Assembly: GCF_008831285.2 (NCBI RefSeq)
Contig: NC_045144.1
Location: 25,187,716 to 25,251,715 of the forward strand
DNA: 64,000 nt
DNA from: Nymphaea colorata
Taxonomy: Eukaryota > Streptophyta > Magnoliopsida > Nymphaeales > Nymphaeaceae
Reading direction: 5' to 3'
The notes below the pieces were generated by a model, which saw only the letters and a program-made list of their open reading frames with translations, was not told the DNA's origin and did not search any database. Position numbers and translations under genes: made by a program. Below are positions 25,565 to 37,320 of this stretch, piece after piece; within the stretch, counting starts at the first letter, position 1; the number at the start of each line of letters is the position of its first letter.

Positions 25565-25970
25565 ATTTCAATCTCGATCTGGTGTTAGAAGGGGCGTAAG
25601 TTTGTTGGGTAGGAGGCAACGTTTTTGTCCGATTCCCATATTCCCATAGACACTACTTTTTTGATGATGTTGAGAGTTTGACTTAGGAGTGCTATTAAAT
25701 AGTTTTGGGATAGGGTTCTTGGTTGTTTCTGTAATCTCTCTCCCTCTAAATTCAGTGCTACTTCTATCACACTTCAACTTGTGCATTGGTGGCCTTTGTT
25801 TGGAGCAAAAAGATTTAATGCCCTAAAGATTCAAAACGAAAACTGGTTGCCTGTTCCATCTTGATGCGCCGACCCCCTTGGAGATAAAGTTCTAAGCTTA
25901 AGGAAATAATAAAAGGAGAAACCCCAAATGGATTCACACAATACTCGTGAAAGACAATACAAGAATGAAA

Positions 25971-26034
25971 ATGAAAAATCCTTTCTTAGAGCAAAAGTTA
26001 AAAAATGAAAAATCCTTTCTTAGAGCAAAAGTTA
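25971..26034. repeat. 34-bp direct duplication
   Basis: ATGAAAAATCCTTTCTTAG at 25971 is repeated at 26005 and continues identically through AGCAAAAGTTA. This is a recent tandem duplication. Confidence 0.85.
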
Positions 26035-27273
26035 TCTCTTTATGAAATTTAAAAACACATCACCTTTTCCGGCGAACGCCCGGGGATGGTCCCCGTCCTT
26101 TGTTAACACAAAAGATTTTGAGCAGAAAAAGGGGTAGCACTTCCTTCTGCAAATGGAGGCAAAAGCTGCCTGTCAAAAGCACCACAGGTGCCTTTCTTTT
26201 TTTCTTCTTCTCAGTGGGAAAGTTTGAGCTAAAGTTAGAAAGGAAGGACATAGGATGCTTTGTAGGGTTGCATATAATTGGCACTAGGACCACCAGAATA
26301 GCGTTTGGTAGAGATCAAAAAATGACAAAATCCTCATGCAAGTCTGACATAGCGCGTCCTTATTGTTATCTTTTTTTTAAGTTTAAACTCGGTAATCTAT
26401 TTTTATTTTAGTTTTTGTTCTTGACTTGAGCAATCTGTGATGTATACTCTTTCTTTTATACATATTTTCTTTCATACAACATAAACCATTGCTTTCTTAG
26501 TTATATTTAGTAGGAAACCAGAGAGCATATCATCTTTCTTAGCATACATCAAAGTTCACATATACTGCTAGGTAACATTTGAATACATGTTATTAAATTA
26601 TAAATTCCCGAGCATTAGAACACTAAGTACTTAATACCAGTTTGCTTTTAGGTAGATCAAAAGTTCCAGCTCCCATATACACCATTTTCTGTGATGATAT
26701 AAAACTTTTGTTTCAGGCCTTTTAGTTCAATATTTGTATTTATTTGCACATGAAAGTTTTCTTAATGCCATCTTGATATACACATACGGCTAAAAAGCAA
26801 CTGTAAAAAAAAAATTTACCTTGGCTTAGAAGTTTCACCTCAACACTTTATTCCCAGTAATAAAGTTTCTGAACCTTTTAAAAGTCTCAGTACATTTGTT
26901 TCATGTTTTTTTTTTTATGTAAAACTTTTAATAAAATTTAAATTAAAGTTCCACTTCTACAGTGAAATACCTCGTCTTCAAACGTAGTGTTACGTTTGCC
27001 TCGCTCTGTCTATCTGATCAAACTATTAAATTTTAAAACCCTTGGGATTGGGTTCAACCAAGGGTTGTTCTTGTTGTTGTTTTCTTCTTTCATCAATTTT
27101 AGAATGTAAGGAGACAGGATAATGAAGCATGTGAAAAGGTGACATGACCTTTAAAGGGATTGAGCAACCTTTACAAAAGAATACCGAAAGAAAGAGTGAA
27201 TAAAAAATAGGATGTCCAGATGAGGACCCAAAGTCACTACATTTTAGTTGCCCTTAATCTTACATATTTCTGA

Positions 27274-27572
27274 CTTGGCAACCAAGCAACACTTTTGAGT
27301 TAACTGGACTACTTGGCAGCCAAGAAATTGTTTGGTCCCCCCCCCCCTTTGAAGTACTATAGTTACCACGAGTTACAAATTTTACTAGCTACCTCCTACC
27401 TCCTCTAGTGCACTTTTTTAGTTAACTTGGTAACCAAGAAACCCTTCTGTTCTAGTGCTATCACCTTTATCACCTTTTAGTTTACTTGCAGCCAAGAAAC
27501 TATCTGCTTTCTTTCTGCCTTCTCCCCACTATGGCTACTCTTATACACTTTTCAGGTAACTTGGCAGCCAAG
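27274..27572. repeat. Array of five CTTGGCAGCCAAG-like palindromes
   Basis: Imperfectly palindromic 12-13-mers at 27274-27286 (CTTGGCAACCAAG), 27312-27324 (CTTGGCAGCCAAG), 27426-27438 (CTTGGTAACCAAG), 27485-27496 (CTTGCAGCCAAG) and 27560-27572 (CTTGGCAGCCAAG). Three of them extend the similarity as GTTAACTTGG...AAGAAAC. Spacing is irregular (38, 114, 59, 75 bp). The array is either a decayed minisatellite or clustered protein-binding sites. No adjacent gene start was recognised. Confidence 0.7.
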
Positions 27573-27852
27573 AAACTGTCTTCTACTTACATTTGGCAGG
27601 TAGTATCAAAGAAAAGTTAAGCCGCTATGATAGCAACAGCTTGAAATCTTCCTGTGGAAGGAAGACATCACAGCTTGCAGGGCCAATAATATTGTAGGCT
27701 TTAGAGCTGTACCATGTCTGCTATGCGGGACGGCGGCCAGTATGAGCTTTTGTGTTTTTTTCTTTTGAAAATGCAATTGATCCATTCTTTAGGCATCGCT
27801 AAGAATGTTACAGATGGACATTGATGTACTCGCTTTCCCACAGTGGCACCGT

Positions 27853-28229
27853 TAGGGATGTACAATCAGTGGAGCCAACTCGGCCTCGGCTCGACTTGAA
27901 CTCACCTGTGGATGGTTGGCCCGAGCTTGAGTTAAAACTCGAGTTATGAACGAGTCCACTGAACTCGACTTGATTCAGATCGTGTCTTATTTGATTTTGG
28001 TAAAGTTTAACACCCATTTTGTGGTTTTCATTTGCGTTTAAAGAAAAACATACAAAAACATACGAATCAGGTGACAAGCTTAAATGAATCCATGTCGAGC
28101 CAAGCAATATGCGACTCAAGCCGAGCTCGGAATCAGGTGACAAGCTTAAATGAATCCATGTCGAGCCAAGCAATATGCGACTCAAGCCGAGCTCGAGCCC
28201 GAGCTCAGCTCTCTCGTTGTACATTTCTA
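27853..28229. mobile_element. hAT-like MITE, GAGCTCGAG-rich family
   Basis: Starts TAGGGATGTACAATCAG and ends GTTGTACATTTCTA; the ends are imperfect inverted repeats of the 1061-1487 family. The interior is rich in GAGCTCG/CTCGAG words and contains a perfect 66-bp tandem duplication. No clean 8-bp target duplication was found, so the exact ends may be off by a few bases. Confidence 0.6.
28064..28195. repeat. Perfect 66-bp tandem duplication
   Basis: Copies 28064-28129 and 28130-28195, each starting GAATCAGGTGACAAGC and ending CCGAGCTCG. I see no mismatch, so the duplication is recent compared with the surrounding MITE. Confidence 0.92.
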
Positions 28230-28788
28230 AGCGGAGCCACCTTAGGGCACTGGGTAGCCCTCAGAAATACTTCAGTGATTGCACATGGTGAGGATGGGTT
28301 ATGCCGGCCCCAAACCCATCCAGCCCTAATTTTTAATTTTCCCAATTTCAAGCAACGTATCTGTAAATATCTTGTCTTTCATTTCGTGAATCTTTCCAGC
28401 AATCTCTTTTTTTCTTTTTTCTTTTTTCTTTTTTTTTTGGTTAGATTTTAGGTAATCAATCCTCATAGAAATCCCGACAAGTATATACATCACAGCTTTT
28501 ATACGTAGCGAAATAAAAAGGACTGACCAAAAATATTTTCTCAGGAAAGTCAATGCAAATTTTGCCACAAAAAAGTTGGTTGCTAATTTTCCTTTTATAC
28601 TGTTAGCCAATTTATTAACAATTAATCTTTATTTTACATTTCTTTGGTTACTAAATTAAAATTCTGCTTCCACAATATCACTTTCCACAATATCACTTTC
28701 CACATAAGCATGTCATATATTTTGGGGCTCCAACATGGGAATAGATTCTAGCGCTTGTAAAACACCTCAAACAAAAAACAAGACCCTC

Positions 28789-28791
<3 letters not shown>

Positions 28792-28821
<30 letters not shown>
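28792..28821. repeat. (TA)n microsatellite
   Basis: A 30-bp TA run, followed by a second short TA run near 28863-28875. Confidence 0.9.
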
Positions 28822-28823
<2 letters not shown>

Positions 28824-29356
28824 TGCATGTGTGTGTATGCATGTGAGCACCTGCTTTTAATTTATATATATATATACCAGGTACCGAAGCTTTTACTTTA
28901 TCCCTATCTCTCTTAGGTACTAGGTCTGCTTTAATTACTTTAGAGTGACGCCCTTGTTATACTTCAACTTGTATATCAATGGTTCCTTTTGTAACATTCC
29001 CGAACTATTAATCTTTTTCACTATGTGGTGTTGTATTTGCGACTAAATGGAGTCCACCTTTGGATTTCCTTTCTCATGTTTCTAGTATGGATAACTAATT
29101 GAATTTGAATAAGATGTATCCTTCATTCTGCTTAAATATTCGAATTGAAATGCAAATTATGAAGAAGAGTTTAATATGAATCCAAATCCAGCCATCAGAT
29201 CCACAAGCAAATCTGATCCAAAATCCACTATTAAAATTCACAACCGAATCTAATTCAAAATCCAGTTTGGGCATTAATTTTTAAATGGCTGCATTACGAT
29301 ATGTCAAGAACTGAATTTTAAAATGTGCGGATGTTTGATATAGACAAATTCAATTG

Positions 29357-29450
29357 GTACGCTACAAGAAATGCAAGGTCTTGATTGATGACAAATTTCT
29401 ACACCACCGTAGATTTATACGGGCAAAGCACAATCTATGGCGATGATTAA
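29357..29450 (+). mobile_element. Possible CACTA transposon end fragment
   Basis: CGCTACAAGAAATGCAAGG at 29357 resembles the CACTACAAGAAA terminus of plant CACTA elements. It is followed by a GACAAATTTCTACACCACCG-type stretch. No matching CTTGTAGTG end was found nearby, so this is a truncated copy or chance. Confidence 0.3.
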
Positions 29451-29454
29451 GTCA

Positions 29455-29805
29455 CCAGTTAACAAGTATTGTCATAGAAAATTCGTTTTTTTTTTGAATG
29501 GCCATGTAAAAACGCGCTTTAAAAAAAAGTTAAAAATGAAAATGTGTTTTTAACGCGATTTTTCACATTTTTTTTCACTCTTTTCACCTTTTTCATGTCA
29601 AATAGTTTTTTTCATTTTTTATTTGTTGCAAACCTGCTTATCTTTTGATGTTGTGTTATTAGTTTCTCACTTATTTTAATTTTTTTCTTATTTTAAATTT
29701 TTTAAATTTTTTTAAAATTTACCATATTTTTCTTTGTATTTTTTTTATTTTTTTAAGCTCACTAAAAACTTCATAATTTACATCAAGACCTTATTTGTAA
29801 CTATG
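29455..29805. repeat. A/T-homopolymer-rich dispersed repeat (CATAGCCACAAATAT family relative)
   Basis: Ends TTATTTGTAACTATG and contains TTTGTTGCAAACCTGC and GTTGTGTTATTAGTTTCTC. Near-matches occur in inverted orientation at 33595-33967 (GAGAAACTAATAACACAAGC, GATTTGCAACAA). No target duplication was identified. Confidence 0.5.
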
Positions 29806-31069
29806 ATGAAAATCTATCAAAAATAAGGTTCACATAGTTTAATCAACTAATCATGCTCCAAAAAAGTAAACAAGATAATAGACCAAATACTACTAATGTT
29901 TCCACCAGTTCTTGAAAACTCTATTATTACCCGCACATGGCTTCAGAATGTGCACTCCTACTTTGTCAAAGCAAACCTGTGCGCCAGTGGCCCAGTCATC
30001 ATATTAGTGTTGGCTCATTCAAGAGCAGATGAAGTGTCTCGGGGCCCTCATGGCCAGCTACGAGTAACTCTCTCCAATGGAAATTGTGAAGCCATTAAAA
30101 CTGGGCATCTCGATGGATGAAAATAGAACACTGTTAGCTAGTTTCTAACTTCTCAGAACTCAGAAGTTACTGCGGAAAAGGCATGAAACTGTAAGGTGCT
30201 CCAGTTTCTGCTCTGAGACCACATTCAACCATGATCTTCTACTCTTCTGCATGCCTTTCCTGCATATTTAAGCTGAAAATCGTTGCATCTTAACCTCAGC
30301 ATTTGACATTACAAGTTGACATGGTTAATCAACTAGAACTTTTAGATTCAATATCTGTATGCCTTCAATGCCATGTTTACGATTCCAATCTTACAGGAGC
30401 ACAGGATGGTTAGTCCTAAAGGATTCCTTCAGAAGAGTGGGAAGGGAAAAGATGAACTCTTAGAGAGACTGGAGGTAACTGAAGCATGACATGAACACAA
30501 AACAAGAGACATGAAGCTTCCATCAGTCGACCGGTGCCAAGATTGGAAGATGCGGAAATATCTTGCTACGACATAAAAAAGCAACTCGCCTCCACTGCAA
30601 GAAACTGAATTACTCCAATAGCTAGATAAAAAGAAAGACTGACAGATGAAAATTATAAAAAGAAAAACTGAATTACTCCTTGTTTTTGGGATTGTTGTGA
30701 CGAATTCTTTCTTCTATGCCTTTGATTACCTCAAAACAAGGACACATGATAATATTTCGAACTGCAACAAGAAAACGCTCATGGTAATGAGCTTAAACGC
30801 TCAATATGCTGAAGCAGAGAAAGAATGTATCGATTGCAATTCGAAGAGGTCATTGAAGGGCATTGATCTGATATCAAATGGGCTAATCAAACGAAATAAA
30901 TGAAATCAAAAGGGATAATCTAACAAAATCAAATTATTTTAGATATGTCATCTATACTGTAAAGAGTGAAAGAAAAAAAAGGTTTAAATCAACAACAATT
31001 AGCTCTAGCAAGTGGACTACTAGGAGGAGATACCATGCAGAGCAAGGCATCGAAGTCCATATTGACTTG

Positions 31070-33024
31070 TGTTAAAGCTTGTATAAGGTTTGGGTCATGA
31101 CGTCTGGATCTGGATCTAGATCTAGATTCAAACGTCATATTATTAACGTTATGTTTTCTCATTAATGGCATGGCTGTAATATTTTTTTTTTTTGCATATG
31201 ACTTATTAGTCCATGGTGTAAAACGAATGATTTTATAATATAATCTTACAGCAGACAGTTACTGCTGCTGCCGTTCTTATCCTTTGGCACTTCTCTTCTC
31301 TTTCTTTCTTGTTTTTTTGTGCAGAAGTCTTCGGTAGATCACACAGTAGTAATCTGATATTTCAAAATCTTAGATGGTATCAGAGCCAGATTGCAGGGCG
31401 GCGTTTACTAGAGGTATGCTCAAAGAGATATAAGTTGTCTTTTTACAGAAGAAATCCCTCTTTTTCCGATGATAATCAGATTTGTCATCTTCCATGTCTT
31501 CTTATTTCTATTGTCTGTGATCTACCATCATTCATTTATTCATGTTACTGTTTCTTTTGGTATTCCTTTTAATTTGTGCTCTTATTGATGCCATATAGTT
31601 CTCTCTTTAGTCTGTATTCTCTTCTGTACACGTATCTGAAATCTGCCCATAAGTCTGACCATCCTCAATAGGCCAATGTCCATTTTGTCTAGTCAGTTAC
31701 TTATAAATTAGTAACAGCAGTGTTAAACCACTCTTTATCGTCACAATTGGCTGACGTTTTCATTCTTCTATCTACTCCTTCATATTTGGCCTCCAGTTTT
31801 GAACATCTGTCAAGCTTGTGCAGGTTGACAGAAACAGGTTACCATTTTTCCTCTTTTCCAGCAGGCCTCTCATGCCCCAAGAAAAAAAAAAAAGTTCAAA
31901 GGTTACTGGTCCTAGTGTATTACATCAAAGGTTAAGTTCTAACGATGGGGAGGCTTATGTCAATTCTACAAGGTATCGAAGCATTGTTGGTACGTCACAG
32001 TATCTAACATTTACCATGCTTGAAATTGTTTATGTTGTTAATCAGGTTTCTCAGTTATGTGGAGGCAGTGGAGTGCATTTTAAGCTATCTAAAAAGCACT
32101 GTAAAAGATAGCCTTGTTTACCATAAGAATGACAATGCAAATCATGAACATAAGTTACTGCAAATAATGAACATAAGTTAATCACTTATAAAGGTGCAGA
32201 CTGGGGGCAGGTGATCCAAATGAAAGGAGATCGGTAGTGGTTATTATGTTTTCATAGAGCATAATCTTGTGTCTTGGAGCAATCGGAAACAAAAGGTTGT
32301 GGCATGATCTAGTACCAAGGCAGAATACCGGTCAATGACTGCAGACACAATAGAAGCTACTTGGATTAGACATTTGTTGCATGATTTAGGGGACAAGATT
32401 GCTTGCTCAGTGCTTTTATGTGACAATCAAAGCACAATTAACATTTGCTTTTAATCTCATTCAACATAGCAGAACCAAGCACACTGAAATTGATGCACAT
32501 TTTATTCAAAAAAAGGTCAAGGAAAAGGAGATAGAGCACCAACATGTTAGAGCTGAAGATCGGTTGCGAACTTATTTGCTAAAGGATTAACAAGACAACA
32601 AGTTTGGTTGAAATAAAGAACAATGTGTACATAATGCAAGACCATGTACAACTTGAGGGAGGATGTTAAACCGTGTATAAGGTTCGGGTCATGACATATG
32701 GACCTAGATTCAGATTCAGACGTCATATTCGTTATGTTTTTTCATTACTGGCATGACTTTAATATTATTTGTTTTTAATAAGACTTATTAGTCCATGGTG
32801 TAAAAGATTGATTTTATAATATAAACTTAGGGTTCAACAGACATTAACACAGATACCGTCTCTATCCGGTCAGGACTATTTTGAAAGGTCAAGACTCATT
32901 TGTATGTCATCAGTACTCACCATATCAAAAAGGTCAGGAAGCACTTCTCCTCCCATTCTTTCTCGTTTTTCTGTGCATAAGTTTTTGGTGGATGATACAG
33001 TAACTGATATTACAAAATCTTAGA
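31070..33024 (+). mobile_element. Deleted, rearranged Ty1-copia retrotransposon
   Basis: 5' LTR 31070-31374 and 3' LTR 32664-33024. They share the start TGTTAAA..GTGTATAAGGTT, ATTAGTCCATGGTGTAAAA and the end CAAAATCTTAGA. The 3' LTR has an extra ~60-100 bp block. A tRNA-Met primer site TGGTATCAGAGCC (31375-31387) abuts the 5' LTR, and a polypurine tract TTGAGGGAGGA (32653-32663) abuts the 3' LTR. Flanks ACTTG (31065-31069) and ACTTA (33025-33029) match at 4 of 5 bases. The 1.29-kb interior lacks gag, protease and integrase. It keeps the RT end (YRSIVGTSQYLTF, about 31977-32015) and RNase H (STKAEYRSM, near 32311), both broken by shifts and stops. Oddly, an RNase H C-terminal segment (SQLADVF, near 31738-31760) precedes the RT segment. 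Confidence 0.85.
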
Positions 33025-33594
33025 ACTTAGTCTTGCCACCTTAAACAACTTGTTAGGAGTCTTTCATATGATATTATAAGTTTAACGAACAAATGATTAG
33101 TGAGAAACATGAATGGAGAACTACTAGGCAATCATAAAGAAAAGCTTGGTGACGAGGTGGCTCTAACCGTTTCGTAGATCAAAATCACTTTCATAGTTAA
33201 AGGATCATAAATATTGGTTTGAGAGAAAGTAAAAAAACACTGATTTCTATACGTCCACTGCTTGTCGAGCCTCAAACTATATATATTTCTAGTATACTCT
33301 ACACTGAGATTTTGTGTGCTTGACCCCGCTGTTCTCAACTGTGCCACAAAATATTCTATATGAACAGATCAATAGAAATAAATAGATAAAAAGGCCAGAT
33401 GCATCGTTTTTCCTAAGTCTCCAGGACAACACTTCGTTCTAAAATGCCTTTGCCATCGATACACTTCCTGATAAACTTGAACGCACCAATCATCAGCTTT
33501 AATTAAGTCAAAACTTTCTGGATTATAGGCAACAAGAACTTCAGTATTCCATGAATAGAAGAAAGAAGTCTACTGCTTTTTAGAATATTCAGAC
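33025..33594. other. Intergenic, nothing recognised
   Basis: No supported gene, repeat or RNA on either strand. Confidence 0.5.
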
Positions 33595-33967
33595 CATAGT
33601 CACAAATAATGTCTTAGAGTTTTAAACGACGAACTTGAAAAAACGAGAAAAAAAAACAAGAAAAATATGATAATTTTTTAAAATTTTAAAAAACTAAAAA
33701 TGAAGGAAAAATAAAAGAATTGAGAAACTAATAACACAAGCATCACAAGATAGGAAGATTTGCAACAATAAAAAATAGAAAATTAAAAAAAAAACTGTTT
33801 GACATTAAAAAAAACTGAAAAAAATGAAAAAATGCAAAAATGATTTTTTTTTTCAATTTTAACATTTTTTCAAACAAAAAAACATTTTTTTAGTTTTAAA
33901 CAGCCATTTAATTTATCACGTTTTTTTCGAGTTTCTTTCTGAAAAAAACATGTTTTCTGTGGCTAAT
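33595..33967. mobile_element. MITE relative, CATAGCCACAAATAT family
   Basis: Starts CATAGTCACAAATAATG and ends CTGTGGCTAAT, imperfect inverted ends of the family at 12700 and 34844. The interior is poly-A/T-rich and contains the inverted counterpart of the 29590-29660 block. The flanking duplication is not recognisable. Confidence 0.5.
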
Positions 33968-34601
33968 TTAAAACTAAAACTGCAGCATCAAACCGGAAAA
34001 CTGCCGAAAGTACTCAGAAAATGTTGATATCCAGGATACATTTCATTGAGGAAAAAATAACTCATCACTACTGCTTAAAAAGATTAGGGGAGAGATGGGA
34101 CAATCTGTGCACACCCGGACAACCTCTTATAAACTTTCTGTCGTTTTCTCTCTGGTGGTTTTCACAATTGCAGTTGTAGCTTCATTCTTCTCAAACTGCG
34201 TATTGATTAACAATCACCATTCAACATATAAAAACTATTATACATACATATATATATATAATATCTAAAAAATTTAAAATTAAAGCAAAATTTAAATAAA
34301 CAAGTAATATAAATAAAATCATTACATATTAATGACTTAATGCCAAAAAAACATAAGAATAAGATAGAAACAAGCTAAGTCATAAGTAAAGCAAAAGTAA
34401 GTTGTTTGAATTGGTTGAAACCTAAAAAAAAGCACCCATGCGATCAGTTCAAGTTTGACAAGTTTGTTATGTTAGAAACTCTGTTCCAAGAAGGATCTGT
34501 TGCTTGTATACTACTGCGGAATAAAAGGAAAAAGTTCATACTCTTGACAATGCTTGGTGTCATAAACAGGGAATGCTTCAAGACAGTTGAATTCTCTCTC
34601 T

Positions 34602-34665
<64 letters not shown>

Positions 34666-34843
34666 TGCACAAATTTACAACAAATATGCTTACTGTAAAT
34701 TAGCTTATGCAACAATTTCCTTATGTTCAAGGTCTACCAAAGCAAGCACCAATGCTAGCCATGAAATTGAAGCAGATTAAAGGCCAAGCTTACACAATTA
34801 TTGAAAACAAAATATTAGAGAGGTTTGTGGTTTGTGTTTCAAG
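33968..34843. other. Intergenic
   Basis: Holds the (CT)n(CA)n microsatellite at 34593-34659 and an unrecognised open stretch from 34406. The latter becomes Ser-Leu and Thr-His repeats when it enters the microsatellite. No domain was recognised. Confidence 0.45.
34593..34659. repeat. (CT)n(CA)n compound microsatellite
   Basis: About 22 bp of CT followed by about 44 bp of AC. Confidence 0.95.
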
Positions 34844-35275
34844 AACAGCCACAAATATCACGATATTTTCCAAAAAGTTTGTGATATTAATGAAAAAATG
34901 AAAAAAACGGAAAAAAGGAAAACATCATGAAATATGAAAAAATTTGTTAAAATCCATTTATCATGATTTATTTATTTATTTTTGTTTCGTTTCTGTTTTT
35001 ATTCTTGTCAACTTTTGTTTCATTCTACACTTTCATTGTGTTATTTTCTCTTGTTTGAGGTATTTAATGTGACCTCTTAGATGCAATGCAATACTTGTTA
35101 CTTTATCATTTTAACTAGATTTTTTTTTTACGTTTTTTAATGATTTTTTTATTTATTGTATTTTTACTTAAAAAAATATTTTTATTTTTTTTTAAACTCT
35201 TAAATTTTCTGAAAAAAAAACCTGATTGAGACAAACCTCACTGATAAAAACCCGAGAACAATATTTGTAGCTATG
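34844..35275. mobile_element. hAT-like MITE, CATAGCCACAAATAT family
   Basis: Flanked by GTTTCAAG (34836-34843) and an identical GTTTCAAG (35276-35283). The match extends to GTTTCAAGA if a 9-bp duplication is allowed. Ends are AACAGCCACAAATATC and AATATTTGTAGCTATG. It is a reverse-orientation copy of the element in channel intron 6. Non-coding. An 8-bp duplication favours hAT; a 9-bp one would instead suggest Mutator. Confidence 0.8.
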
Positions 35276-35509
35276 GTTTCAAGACATGAATATAAAAGTA
35301 AGAACAAACCAAAGCATGTGAAGCTTATCTGCCTATCTTGGAAAAGATTAGGAATGGAAGTTGGAAACTCTCATATCAGGTGCATTGAAATGGTGGACAA
35401 TGAGCTTTACCACATTGTCGTTGGCTATATGTAAATTTTTTTGTTGAGGGAGATGAAAAACTTATTATATACATCATCATGTTAAGGGGAGGCCACCGTA
35501 TTTCAGCCC
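35276..35509. other. Short intergenic spacer between two MITEs
   Basis: Unrecognised sequence with no ORF or repeat of note. Confidence 0.5.
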
Positions 35510-35911
35510 CACGGATGTCAATGGATCGGATTCCAACCGCCAAATATACTGTTAATCATATCATTTTTTCAGATATTCACATATTCATATTCAAATATGA
35601 ACAAAAGAAATTCATTCTCGAATCTACATTCTGAAATCCAACCTCACAATCCAAATCCAATCTGAAGCTAATTTACATTCATATCTGAATCTGAATCCAA
35701 ATTTCGATTATTTTCAAAATATAAGAGCATTAGATACATGATACTTATTTAAAAATAAATCTTGTCTGATCCGTATTCAAATCTTATTCGAGATTTATGT
35801 ATAACTGAATCTGACACGATTTCTTAATCGGTTACATGAATTTTTTAATATCTGATTTGTTGAATGGTTCAATTGGATACCTGATCTAAATCGGATACAT
35901 TAACATCCCTA
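35510..35911. mobile_element. GATTCAAATCCGAATC-rich hAT-like MITE
   Basis: Begins CACGGATGTCAATGGATCGGAT and ends ATCGGATACATTAACATCCCTA. Inverting the end gives TAGGGATGTTAATGTATCCGAT, which matches the start at about 16 of 22 positions. The interior is dense in TCCAAATCCAATCTGAA-type words. Flanks TTCAGCCC / ACTCGGCC are only weakly similar. Related copies lie at 47367, 50928 and 55290. Confidence 0.55.
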
Positions 35912-37320
35912 ACTCGGCCTTTCAGTATCATACTTGGATATCAAACTCTGGACTGCCTTCAACATCCAGGATCTAAGCTGAATAACAAAAGGAAAGATCT
36001 AAAGTTGACCCTAGAAAGTTCATTTAATTCTCAAATGTATTCACTCAATTCATGTGAGAGGGCCAAGTGGTTGTAGGCTTTCAACTCATCCCTTTTTCTT
36101 TATTTTCAAGGCAATTGGATGATCCGGAGGGATCGTCCTCACGAGAGCCTATTTGGGTATGCATGATGTTTGACCTCCAAAAGTGATGCAAAAGTTAATT
36201 TGTTTCAGTGAGCTGCATGCATTAATTAAAGACCAGTTTATTCACATGCTAAACACAATTCAATTTAATGTGGATTGCAAAAAATTTTTAGGCCCGGCCC
36301 CACCTCAAAATTTTTTTTTTTTTAAATTTACATGTAAGTTTTAAAAAAAATCATTTGTTATATATAAAATTTTTGAAAATTGATATTAGTCAAAATTTCA
36401 AAACTTTAATTCAGTCTGCCTCTAGAAAAATTTCTGGCTCCACTCCTGTTGATGACCTGACCTCGGATGACAGGCCGAGATCACAAGCCAAATTTCTGGA
36501 TTAAGCTGATCGATTAAGCCTGATTTAGATAAATTTATTTATTTGTTAAAAAATAATATAATAATAATGGTGTATTAATTTCCATGATAAAGGACTGGTT
36601 GAATTCAAAGCGGGCCAGAACGGGCTGCGTCGAAACAGTAGAATTTGCACTAGTGAGTAGGGTTTAGTCTCAATCCTTGTAGGACTGGCTCTGGCTCGAA
36701 CCCAGAACGAGCTCGGTCCAGTTCAACACAAGCCAGACCCAGGTCAAAACCAGCCCCTGCGTGCAAGTTCGTGCCTGTGTGTGGTGTTCTCACACACACA
36801 AAAAGTATGACTGTAACGACGCCGTTTCTTCGAAAATGGAAAAAGAAAGAAAAAAAAGTGTGAAAAAAATCACAATAGTTTATTAAAAAAAGTACCGAAA
36901 TAAAAATATAATATTTTTTTGGAAATTTTTTCTTGTTTTCCCCACTTTTTCAGAGTTTTCCCCTTCAGATTTACTTTAATAATTCGATGTTTAATTTAAA
37001 TTTTTATAAATATTTTTAAAATAAAATTAGTAGAACCCTCAAAATTTCATCATTCTTTTATTTTTCTTATATTTTTATTTTTTTGGATTCTCAATATCAT
37101 TTTCCTAAAAATTCTGATAAAAATAAACTCCTTCTTCCATAGATGAATCTGTCCATTTTTTAGTGTCCCAAAGAAATAAAAAATCTACCGTCCTACTAAT
37201 ATATGTCAATGTCAGTAGAAATATCATATATAGAATTTTTTGGCAGGAAAAAAGGGTAAACCTTTTTTTTTTCCAGAAACAGCACAAAGTCTTTCTTTAT
37301 CTAATTATCTTCAATATATC
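35912..37320. other. Intergenic, degraded repeats
   Basis: No gene recognised. About 36270-36450 is a poly-T-rich segment ending TTTCTGGCTCCACTCCTG, a word also seen in variant form near 42400 and 53550. About 36600-36780 is GC-richer with repeated CCAG/CTGG words. Confidence 0.4.

Larger units (their letters stand above)
24532..27852. other. Intergenic region upstream of RTL2
   Basis: The likely RTL2 promoter lies at the left edge (TATA-like AATTATAAGAA on the minus strand, about 24562-24572). The remainder has no recognisable gene. It contains the (AT)n at 25489-25562, a 34-bp duplication at 25971-26034, a C9 run near 27339, and the palindromic motif array at 27274-27572. Confidence 0.5.
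28230..31069. other. Intergenic, repeats only
   Basis: Contains the (TA)n at 28792-28821, a GAATCCAAATCC-rich repeat fragment at about 29100-29300, a CACTA-end-like fragment at 29357, and an A/T-homopolymer-rich repeat at 29455-29805. An open stretch at 29896-30120 (74 aa, plus) has no recognised domain. I see nothing convincing at 30120-31069. Confidence 0.45.

Noticed and set aside
27808..28451. 138-139-aa frames on both strands with repeated peptides
   Set aside because: Created by the perfect 66-bp duplication inside a MITE.
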